From CAWBCR01 sp963787375 (GTDB lineage: Bacteria; Chloroflexota; Anaerolineae; Aggregatilineales; UBA3940), in NCBI GenBank assembly GCA_963787375.1, contig CAWBCR010000016.1, forward strand, positions 225,817 through 289,816: DNA of 64,000 nucleotides, read 5' to 3'. This document shows, in pieces, positions 47,715 through 55,252 of the stretch. The first letter of the stretch is position 1. The number at the start of each line of letters is the position of its first letter. The position numbers and the translations under genes were made by a program. The notes beneath the pieces were generated by a model, which saw only the letters and a program-made list of their open reading frames with translations, was not told the origin of the DNA and did not search any database.

Positions 47715-49955
47715 TCACCGGACCTTCACTATGGGAAGAGTAAATGTGAACGTGCTGCCCTCTCCCTGGACGCTTTCGACGAACAGATGTCCATTATGGG
47801 CCTCGATGATGAGCTTGCAAATCCTCAGCCCCAGCCCCGTACCGGGGATAGCCGACTTCACCATTTCGCCTCGATAAAACTCTTCAAAAAGGTGCTCCCG
47901 ATCTTCCGACGAAATACCCAGACCATGGTCAGCTACGCTGATCCGCAACCTATCGGGCTGGGCCTCACACCGGATGGCAACCTCACCGCCTTCTGGCGAG
48001 TATTTGACAGCATTGGACATCAGGTTCTGAAAAACCTGTGAGATGCGGGCCGGGTCACAGTAAACCTCCGGGGCCGCCTCAAACCCAGAGACTACAAAGC
48101 GGTGACTCGGAGAGATCTCTCGATACATCTCCACCACCGGCTGGGCGATCCTGGAAAGGCTCGTCACGTGAGGCTGGATGGAAACACTCCTCCCGGCCTG
48201 AAGGCGGGCGATGTCGAGCAGGTCGTCCAGAATCTGCTTGAGGACCATAGCCTGCTGGTTGACAACCTCCAGGAAATGCTTCTGGCGGGTGGCCCCCATC
48301 TCACGAGTCAGCAGTATTTCGCTGAAGCCCAGAACCGAGGTCAACGGCGTGCGCAGCTCGTGGGCTGCAATGGACAGGAAGCGGTCTTTCAGGCGATCAG
48401 CCTCCTTTATAGGGGAGATATCGCGGATGATAGCCACATGCCCGAAGGCCTCGCCCAGCCCGTCTCGCAGGGGTCCAACTGTCAGCACGGCATCGAAGCT
48501 GCTGCCATCGTTATTACGTATCACTACTTCGCCGCTCCAGCCTGCCGCGTTCCGAAGGGCCGCGGTCAGGTCGGCGAGGGTTTGCTCAGGTTCGATCATG
48601 CCCATTAAGAAGCGTCTATCTTCACGGCCAACCAGGTCGGCCATCTGGTAGTAAGTCATCACCGTAAAGGCCGGGTTGATTTGCTGGATGTCACCCTCAC
48701 GGCCCATCACGACCAGCCCTTCCGCTATCGAATCGACGATAGTTTCCAGGCGGTTGGTGGTACGCTGAAGCTCCCCGGTCCGGGTCTCGACGGCGGTCTC
48801 AAGCGTTTCGTTGTACTTTGCCAGGACTCGATACAGCCGGGCATTGCGAAGCGCTACCGAAACCTGGCTGGCGAAGGCGCTCAACAGGTGGCTGTGCTGT
48901 TCGGTGTAAAAGCTCGGCTGCCCGCTGTCCACTGCAACAAAGCCCACCGTTTCGCCATCAACAACGATGGGGGCGCTGATGTGAGAACGAATCCAGTTTC
49001 CCCCGACGAGCGAGACCCACCGGTCGCGGGCCTGTGTGCTGGCTTCGGGCGCGAGATCGCCAGGCGGCATTAAGTCGATCCAGTCAGCTATCTCCAGCAG
49101 TGGAATCCTGAGGTCTACCAGAGGCCCGGTGTCAACTACAAACCGCCGGTAGCCCTGGAAGCGGACGATCTGCCCGCTCTCGTTTTCTATGATCGCTAAT
49201 GCCGAGGCATCGTGCGGAATGACGGTCCCCAGCGTGTCTACGATGACATCCAGCAAGCTCTCGAAGTCCAGAGAGCTGTTCATGGCGATAGCTGTGCTGA
49301 GAAGCCCCTCCGCGAGGAGCCGCTGCTCGTGCTCTGCCGCTTCTGCCCGGTGGCGCTCGGCCAACTCACTGCGCGCCTGCGTGACCGCCTCATCCAGACG
49401 TTTAATCGTCAGATTGAACACCATCCCCAGCAGGAACAGCATCCCGGTGGTCGCCGCGACCCGGAAGGCAAAGTAATCTGGGTGCGTGACCCGCCTGAAG
49501 ATCACAATATCGGCAAAAGCGATAAAGAAAGAGGTGAGTGTGAGGAGCAGGGTCACCCCAGGGATCGCTTTGCGACCCAGCAACAGGCCCGCCGCGACGA
49601 TCAGGACGAAGTAGATGAGCAGCGACGAATCGTATATGCCTTCAAATAAGGAGGCGGAGAGTGTCGCACCCAGACCAATCACACCCAGCACGATACTACT
49701 GGCCAGGCGGACGCGCCCCCGCCGATTGAGGTAAAACATCCCAATCAGAAGGATGCCTATTCCGAAGACAATCGCCAAGGAGAAAGCCAACTGCTCGTAG
49801 GTGCCAGTGGCAACTGTCACGGCGATGACAGCCAGAATGAAAATCAGCAGGCTGAACAGCGCCAGCAAGATGTAGTGGAGATACTGCGCCGTATGGGTCT
49901 TGTCAGCATCCTCAAAGACAGGTGGTGACAGTAGCCGCTTAATCCAGCTTTTCAT
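47715..49955 (-). CDS. Membrane sensor histidine kinase with GAF and PAS domains
   Basis: The 746-residue kinase has about six N-terminal membrane helices (residues 28-195), a short coiled coil, a GAF domain (about 225-390, with PLVDLRIPLLEIADWIDLM), and a PAS domain (about 410-525, ETIVDSIAEGLVVM). HisKA contains FLSIAAHELRTPLTSVLGF with the phospho-histidine. HATPase_c has NLMSNAVKYSPEGG (N box), DHGLGISSED (G1) and GTGLGLRI (G2). No response regulator is next to it. The signal is unknown. ATG 49955 is preferred to the TTG three bases earlier. Confidence 0.9.
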   Translation of the reverse strand: MKSWIKRLLSPPVFEDADKTHTAQYLHYILLALFSLLIFILAVIAVTVATGTYEQLAFSLAIVFGIGILLIGMFYLNRRGRVRLASSIVLGVIGLGATLSASLFEGIYDSSLLIYFVLIVAAGLLLGRKAIPGVTLLLTLTSFFIAFADIVIFRRVTHPDYFAFRVAATTGMLFLLGMVFNLTIKRLDEAVTQARSELAERHRAEAAEHEQRLLAEGLLSTAIAMNSSLDFESLLDVIVDTLGTVIPHDASALAIIENESGQIVRFQGYRRFVVDTGPLVDLRIPLLEIADWIDLMPPGDLAPEASTQARDRWVSLVGGNWIRSHISAPIVVDGETVGFVAVDSGQPSFYTEQHSHLLSAFASQVSVALRNARLYRVLAKYNETLETAVETRTGELQRTTNRLETIVDSIAEGLVVMGREGDIQQINPAFTVMTYYQMADLVGREDRRFLMGMIEPEQTLADLTAALRNAAGWSGEVVIRNNDGSSFDAVLTVGPLRDGLGEAFGHVAIIRDISPIKEADRLKDRFLSIAAHELRTPLTSVLGFSEILLTREMGATRQKHFLEVVNQQAMVLKQILDDLLDIARLQAGRSVSIQPHVTSLSRIAQPVVEMYREISPSHRFVVSGFEAAPEVYCDPARISQVFQNLMSNAVKYSPEGGEVAIRCEAQPDRLRISVADHGLGISSEDREHLFEEFYRGEMVKSAIPGTGLGLRICKLIIEAHNGHLFVESVQGEGSTFTFTLPIVKVR

Positions 49956-50110
49956 CAAGCGAGTCCTCGCATCATTGATAGCCTATAGGAGAAATGAAAC
50001 GCGGTCAAGGCGCATCATGGCCCGATACCGATGCCGCAAAACCAAACTGTGGATAATCAATCAGAATACGTTCTGGAAACCCAACATCAGGGGGAGACAG
50101 AGAACAAGCG

Positions 50111-50129
50111 TTTTTCAAGAAGTCGTGAT
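50111..50129. repeat. 19-base repeat, copy 1
   Basis: The 19-mer TTTTTCAAGAAGTCGTGAT is identical to 54249-54267 in the same orientation. It marks the exact point where the truncated UroD stub (50115-50183) loses its homology, so it may be the end of a mobile element. Confidence 0.6.
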
Positions 50130-50183
50130 GCGGCCTAGTTCGTGATGGTTGAGCACCAGCGCAACACGTTCGCGTGAGTTCAT
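50115..50183 (-). pseudogene. First 18 codons of a second UroD-family gene
   Basis: MNSRERVALVLNHHELGRI matches the start of MtaA/UroD-type genes, which commonly open SRERVxxxLNHxExDRI. A GGGAG ribosome site precedes the ATG at 50183, eight bases after the stop of the intact UroD gene. Homology ends at the 19-base repeat and a stop follows in it. The 49956-50110 stretch holds no other gene. Confidence 0.55.
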
Positions 50184-50190
50184 GGCAGGG

Positions 50191-51210
50191 TTACTCCCTA
50201 TCGCCCGCGCCGATATCTCTCAGTGCGCGTGTTTGGGCATGCAAGTTTTCGTGCGGCGTCCCGTCGGGGATCTCGCAGCCGGCCCCGCTGAAGCTGCGCG
50301 GCCCGCCGATCTGCATGCAGTCGGCGGCGGCGCGGTAGACGGTCTCCGCCGGGCTCTGGAGCATCACCGCTACCGGGTCGAAGTTGCCGAGGAATGAGAC
50401 CTGATCGCCGAACTGCTGGCAGGCTGACTGCATATCGACCATCCAATCCAGGTCGATGATGTCGGCACCGCTCGCCACCATGCCTGCGATCAGGTGGTTG
50501 GTGTTGCCGCAGATGTGCAGCCTCGCGAGACCGCCCATCGCATGCACGGCCTCGAAGATGCGCTGCTCGTACGGCAGGGCGAAGCGGCGGTACATGGCGG
50601 GCGAAATCTGCGAGGCGATGGCGTCACCCAGCCCGATGATGTCCGCCCCCGCCTCGATCTGGGCCCTGGCGAAGGCGATCTCCACCCTGGCGCAGATTTC
50701 CAGCAGCCCATCCACCCACTCCGGGCGCAGCGTCAGGTCGAGCAGCAGATTGCCCACGCCGCGCAGGTCAGCCGCCTCAGCCAGCGCCCCCTCCACCCAG
50801 CCCATGATCGGCACCTGGCCGCCCACCTGCTCGCGGAACAGCCGGATCGCCTCCAGGCGGTCGGCCATGCGGGGGCCAGAGGCCGGATCGGGCGGGACAA
50901 GCTTCGCGACGTCCTCCGGGCTGGCGATGAGCGGCACCCGGTTGATCGGCAGATTGTCGGGCGGGAACTCGACCACCAGCCCGAAGTCCGCCGCCTCCCG
51001 GTAAGGGTCGGAGATGGCCTGCACGATGTCGAGGTCGAAGGTCTCCCGCACCGCCAGGTTGGCCTCGACCAGCACGCGGTGGTCGAGGTAGTAGCGCGAC
51101 AGCGGCTGCCCGATATGATGGGCAGCGAAGGTCATGAAGATGTCGAAGTTAGGCGGGCGGTCGACCGGCTCACCGACCAGCCGCCGCGCCATCCGCTGGT
51201 AAGAATCCAT
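50191..51210 (-). CDS. Uroporphyrinogen decarboxylase-family (MtaA/CmuA-like) protein
   Basis: The 339-residue TIM-barrel protein belongs to the wider URO-D family that includes corrinoid methyltransferases. Signatures are VPIMGWVEGALAEAADLRG, AGADIIGLGDAIASQISP, HICGNTNHLI with a likely zinc-binding His-x-Cys, and GAGCEIPDGTPHEN with the third ligand. True HemE motifs are absent, and no heme genes lie near. It therefore probably transfers methyl groups from a methylated substrate rather than making heme. No corrinoid protein gene is adjacent. Confidence 0.8.
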   Translation of the reverse strand: MDSYQRMARRLVGEPVDRPPNFDIFMTFAAHHIGQPLSRYYLDHRVLVEANLAVRETFDLDIVQAISDPYREAADFGLVVEFPPDNLPINRVPLIASPEDVAKLVPPDPASGPRMADRLEAIRLFREQVGGQVPIMGWVEGALAEAADLRGVGNLLLDLTLRPEWVDGLLEICARVEIAFARAQIEAGADIIGLGDAIASQISPAMYRRFALPYEQRIFEAVHAMGGLARLHICGNTNHLIAGMVASGADIIDLDWMVDMQSACQQFGDQVSFLGNFDPVAVMLQSPAETVYRAAADCMQIGGPRSFSGAGCEIPDGTPHENLHAQTRALRDIGAGDRE

Positions 51211-51217
51211 ATAGGCC

Positions 51218-52060
51218 TCAAGCCGGTTGCTGCTCTATGATAGCCTGTCTCTCCTGAGAACGGGTTCTGCGATCCAGCAGCACACAGCCTGTCACGCCCA
51301 GCACCAGCAGCAGGACGGCCCGCACAACATCCACCCGGGACGATAACGGCGCAAGGAGCTGCCCCGTGAAATTCGTGGTGAAGTGGATCAACATGCCAGA
51401 CAGAATGCTTCTGTTAGTATTGCTATACACCCAGGTCATGACCAGCGCCAATCCCACACTGTGCAGCATGAAAGTCCAGAAGCCGGTCAAGCCGAAACCG
51501 ATCTGGCCATGCCAGGTGGCGGACATGAAGAACAAGGGCAAATGCCACACCCCCCAGATCAACCCCAGCCCTATCGAGCCCGGGATGGTGTTGAAACGTT
51601 TGATGAGGGGGTCGAGGGCATAGCCACGCCAACCGAATTCCTCCGACCACGGGCCAGACATGAAACTGATGAGGATCGCCAGCGGCCATGCCATTGGATT
51701 AGCCATCAGGCTCCTGAGCTGATCCATACCCGGCAGCGTGCCGCCGATGGCCACGTCCACTGCCGAACTCAAGACCAAAATGGCAGGGAGGATCAGGAAG
51801 ATAACCAGCCACCAGGGCAGTTTGATCCGCCTGAGAGAGAAGCAGCGACGCCAGTAATCGCGCCGCTGTTCCTTATCGTACGTCAGGAGAGCCATCGCTA
51901 CCCCGACGATTGACGGGCCCGCGCCACCCAGGACCAGCAGTATCATCCAGGGCATCTGATATGGGCTGTTGCCGCTCAGGGCTATAGGGGCGTAAAACGC
52001 CCATGTCCAGATGAACGTCGCCACAAAGAACACAACCAGATTCCTCGTTGCTTTACTCAT
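51218..52060 (-). CDS. CPBP-family intramembrane glutamic protease
   Basis: The 280-residue membrane protein has about eight helices. The family motifs are EEFGWRGYAL (catalytic Glu-Glu with Arg) near residue 140, and WGVWHLPLFF near 170 with the conserved histidine, followed by a HFTTNF-type third motif near 240. Homologues process prenylated or bacteriocin-related proteins, or act without known substrates. It is next to the UroD gene (seven bases) and downstream of the glycosyltransferase, on the same strand. Confidence 0.85.
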   Translation of the reverse strand: MSKATRNLVVFFVATFIWTWAFYAPIALSGNSPYQMPWMILLVLGGAGPSIVGVAMALLTYDKEQRRDYWRRCFSLRRIKLPWWLVIFLILPAILVLSSAVDVAIGGTLPGMDQLRSLMANPMAWPLAILISFMSGPWSEEFGWRGYALDPLIKRFNTIPGSIGLGLIWGVWHLPLFFMSATWHGQIGFGLTGFWTFMLHSVGLALVMTWVYSNTNRSILSGMLIHFTTNFTGQLLAPLSSRVDVVRAVLLLVLGVTGCVLLDRRTRSQERQAIIEQQPA

Positions 52061-52237
52061 TGGTCATGTCTCCATATTCTCTGCAATTCGCCGCCACGAA
52101 AAGCAGAGGTGCAGAACCACCACTTGGCCCATTTGCGCAGGGATGAGATCGTTCGCAAGACCACCTGTAGCATCGCCAGCAGCGCCAACGGGTTGAAAAC
52201 GTGTAAATACGCCCGCATCACGTCGTGAAACCAACCA

Positions 52238-53779
52238 TCACTGGAACCACTGCATCTCCATCCAGAGGTCAGCCCAGCGTTTGCGCGGCTGGCGGCAGAC
52301 ATATAACCCGGTGTGATATTTCGTCTCTTCGTTCTTCACGCCATAGCGATTGGTGACCTGTCCAGCCCGGTCACAAGAGGTGAAGAAATGCATGGCATAT
52401 TCGCGCTCGAAACCCACCACGATGACTGTTTGTGGCTCCGGGCTGCCGTAGCCACGTGCCCACAGGCTGTTCGCTCCGCTGATCACCGGGGGGAGGCCAA
52501 AGTCCGGCCCATAGAGGTCGAGCGCACCGGCCTCGCCATAGTTACCGGCCAGAATGACAGTGCGAGGTTTCTCAGTGGCGGGGATGCCGCCATAGATCTG
52601 GGCTACCTGCGCCGCGAGATCGGGCCAGCCGATCATCTCGACCACCTCGCCATTGACGTGAGAGGTGATTTCCCACAGCGGCGAGTTGATAGGCGCGATC
52701 GGCTTCACCAGAACAATCCCAACCACGCCGCCCACAACTACCAGCGCCCATGAGACGCCCTGCCCTACCCGCCGGATGCTGATCCTGCGTTCGGCAAGCC
52801 AACCTTCCCACCAGACCGCGCCTGCCGCAAGCAGCATCGCATAGGCGGGCGCAACGTAATACCCCCGCCCGCGCGAGATCAACAGCAGGGCAAAGGTCAC
52901 CAGGAACATCCAGCCCAGCGCGCGGAAACGCTTGCCGAGGGGGTGAATCAGGCAGAAACCCAACCCGGCCAGCCACAGCGGGACGGTGAAAGGGTTGGTG
53001 GCAACATAGAGCTGATCCGGCAGAAATGAAGCTGTGCGCCCCCACGAGATGTCACGGGCGTGGATGGCCCCCAGGAAGTCAAGGGAGATGAACTGGTGCT
53101 GAACCTGCCAGACGAGATTGGGCAGGAATATCAGCAGGGCTACTCCAGCACCCGCCCACAGCCACACGGATCGTAGATAGCGCCTCGCGGGAGTGAGCAA
53201 GGTCGCCACAACCAGCCCGGCAACGAAAAACGCGATGGAGTACTTGGTCATCATGCCCAGTCCGATGGCCGCCCCGATCCCCAGCCACCAACGCGGATCG
53301 TCCGTGACCAGCAGTCGCACCAGACAGAAGGCCATCAGAACCCACCACAGATAATCAAAGGCCATATACTGGATTAACGTCCCGGCGGTGAGCGCCGCAG
53401 GCGAGATGACGGCTGCGATGGCGGCCATGAATTGCGCGGCGCGCTTACCGCCCAGGTCGCGAGCCATCAGGCCAACCAGAATTACGACGACACCCTGACC
53501 AATGGCCGAAAACAGGCGCAGCCCTCGCAGGGAATTGCCAAACAGCACAAGGCCAACGCGAGCGATGAACGGGGTCAGCGGCGGGTATGCCACGTAACCC
53601 CAGTCAAGGTTGCGGGCGTTCATCAGGATATCCAGCTCATCACGATGAAAGCCGTATTGACCATCGGTTACGAAGTGCAGGATGACAACAGCCAGCGCGA
53701 GGATGAGCAGGAGCGCCTGGTCACTCACACTCGCTGCCATGCTTTGCATAGAAGCTGACGCGTTTCGTGTTTTCACCAT
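52238..53779 (-). CDS. GT39/ArnT-type membrane glycosyltransferase
   Basis: The 513-residue protein has about eleven helices. The opening motif is GYGFHRDELDILMNARNLDWGYV-like, with the acidic DE pair used by the dolichyl-phosphate-mannose transferase fold, then YPPLTPFIARVG. Mid-protein glycine-rich helices (GIGAAIGLGMMTKYSIAFFV) and a soluble C-terminal part (GNYGEAGALDLYGPDFGLPP) follow. It likely moves a sugar from a polyprenyl carrier to a lipid or protein outside the membrane. Which sugar is not predictable. Confidence 0.82.
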   Translation of the reverse strand: MVKTRNASASMQSMAASVSDQALLLILALAVVILHFVTDGQYGFHRDELDILMNARNLDWGYVAYPPLTPFIARVGLVLFGNSLRGLRLFSAIGQGVVVILVGLMARDLGGKRAAQFMAAIAAVISPAALTAGTLIQYMAFDYLWWVLMAFCLVRLLVTDDPRWWLGIGAAIGLGMMTKYSIAFFVAGLVVATLLTPARRYLRSVWLWAGAGVALLIFLPNLVWQVQHQFISLDFLGAIHARDISWGRTASFLPDQLYVATNPFTVPLWLAGLGFCLIHPLGKRFRALGWMFLVTFALLLISRGRGYYVAPAYAMLLAAGAVWWEGWLAERRISIRRVGQGVSWALVVVGGVVGIVLVKPIAPINSPLWEITSHVNGEVVEMIGWPDLAAQVAQIYGGIPATEKPRTVILAGNYGEAGALDLYGPDFGLPPVISGANSLWARGYGSPEPQTVIVVGFEREYAMHFFTSCDRAGQVTNRYGVKNEETKYHTGLYVCRQPRKRWADLWMEMQWFQ

Positions 53780-53953
53780 AGACTTGCAACTCCCGTTTGA
53801 GCAGACTCGGATGTCATCACGGAGGGTAATTACTGTCTATACTTATACGGGGGGGAGGTTCCTACGGTTCAGTGTTTCGTCTACTGAAATCTACCAGCGA
53901 CCGAACCGGGACCGGCCAGATGGATGCGACGGACGGGCCCGATGCACCGCCTG

Positions 53954-54161
53954 GCCCTTCAGTCGATATCGGTTCCAGCCCCAACGGGCTGTCCTGGTTA
54001 TGTTCTTGATACGCACGGCGCTCGTTATGGTAAGCCAGGCACTCCGTCAGCACCCGTCGAAGGTGCCGTTCATTCAGGACCAGCGCCCTGTGCAGACACT
54101 CCGCAGGAACGGTGCGGACCCATCGCTCAGCGCTCGCGTTGGCATTGAGGGCCTGGAACGC
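53954..54161 (-). pseudogene. IS481/IS3-type transposase relic
   Basis: The frame NANASAERWVRTVPAECL, then LVLNERHLRRVLTECLAYHNERR and DSPLGLEP is the C-terminal end of an rve-type transposase, including the glutamate of the DDE triad. The N-terminal two thirds are missing. The longer frame (53862-54326) runs into unrelated sequence on both sides. The rest of 53780-54523 shows no gene, apart from the second copy of the 19-base repeat. Confidence 0.65.
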
Positions 54162-54248
54162 CTTGTGGAGGTACCGCATCTGGAAACGACGGAAAAAGTT
54201 GAGGTATATGGACAGGAAAAGGCCCGGGGCTATAGCCTGGCTCCGGTC

Positions 54249-54267
54249 TTTTTCAAGAAGTCGTGAT
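54249..54267. repeat. 19-base repeat, copy 2
   Basis: Identical to 50111-50129. It lies just upstream of the transposase relic as that relic is read, which fits a shared mobile-element end. Confidence 0.6.
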
Positions 54268-54523
54268 ATCATCGAGTCGGCCATCATCTTCAGCCGCTTG
54301 TGCCAACTATGAGGACCCGGCTGCACTTGCCCAGTACAAGATTGCAGTTGTGTAATCAGTAATCAAGCGTGTTCTCGGCGCGCCACGTGGCGCACTGCCA
54401 CCCACCGATAATCAGACGTTTGTTGCGCGGTTTGCAGAATGAATAAGGAGCAGCCCCGCAATGTTTCAAAATCAATCCAGCGCCTGAAAGCCAATCACTC
54501 AACTAAGGAAAACGAGGAATATC

Positions 54524-55252
54524 ATGTACGTCGTAGAAACTGAAAACCTTACCCGCATCTATGGCAGCGGCGTGGCACAGGTCATTGCACTTGACCATGT
54601 TTCCCTGCACGTCAATACTGGCGAGTTTGTCGCGGTGATGGGGCCAAGTGGCTGTGGTAAGTCAACGCTCCTGCATCTGGTTGGCGGGCTTGATCGCCCG
54701 ACCGAGGGCCTGGTCAAGATCGACGGACAGGACCTGAGCAGCCTGGACGACGACAAGCTCACCGACCTTCGCCGTGAGCGCATCGGGTTTATCTTCCAAT
54801 TCTTCAACCTGATCCCCACGCTGGACGCGCTGGATAATACTGCGCTGCCGCTGGTGCTGGGGGGAATGAAACCTGCCGAGGCTCAGTCCCATGCAGCAGA
54901 TTGGCTGGAGAAACTGGAAGTAGCCGACCGCAGCTCACACCGTCCGGAAGAGCTTTCAGGTGGGCAGCGCCAGCGCGTCGCCATTGCGCGGGCCCTGGTC
55001 ACCGAACCCTCACTGATTCTGGCCGATGAGCCCACCGGCAACCTTGATTCAAGTGCAGCAGACGATTTTGCGGTCCTGCTGCGCGACACGGTCGACCGCT
55101 GGGGCCGCAGCATTCTGCTGGTGACGCACGATCCACGCATCTCGTCGTATGCGGATCGCATCCTCCAGATGAAGGATGGGCGCATCACCGAACAGGCACA
55201 GAACAGCAAGAATGATCGGAAAGCAACTGCTGTGGAGGAACATCATGCGTGA
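54524..55252 (+). CDS. MacB/LolD-type ABC transporter ATPase (paralogue)
   Basis: The 242-residue ATPase has Walker A GPSGCGKST, signature LSGGQRQR, Walker B LILADEPTGNLDS and VTHDPRISSYA. It is a clear paralogue of the gene at 29855, with the same GGLDRPTEG and IGFIFQFFNLIPTLDAL-type region. CGAGGAA precedes the ATG. It overlaps the permease gene by eight bases. Unlike the first copy, no PadR gene is next to it. Confidence 0.92.
   Translation: MYVVETENLTRIYGSGVAQVIALDHVSLHVNTGEFVAVMGPSGCGKSTLLHLVGGLDRPTEGLVKIDGQDLSSLDDDKLTDLRRERIGFIFQFFNLIPTLDALDNTALPLVLGGMKPAEAQSHAADWLEKLEVADRSSHRPEELSGGQRQRVAIARALVTEPSLILADEPTGNLDSSAADDFAVLLRDTVDRWGRSILLVTHDPRISSYADRILQMKDGRITEQAQNSKNDRKATAVEEHHA

Noticed and set aside
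50191..51210. Heme biosynthesis gene hemE
   Set aside because: The His-x-Cys and late Cys ligands fit the MtaA/CmuA-like branch and no heme genes are linked.
52057..52302. Small minus-strand frame between the CPBP and GT39 genes
   Set aside because: It overlaps the end of the glycosyltransferase, has no ribosome site and no recognisable motif.
54439..54540. Short plus-strand frame before the second ABC ATPase
   Set aside because: It overlaps the ATPase start and ribosome site, and the encoded peptide has no supporting feature.
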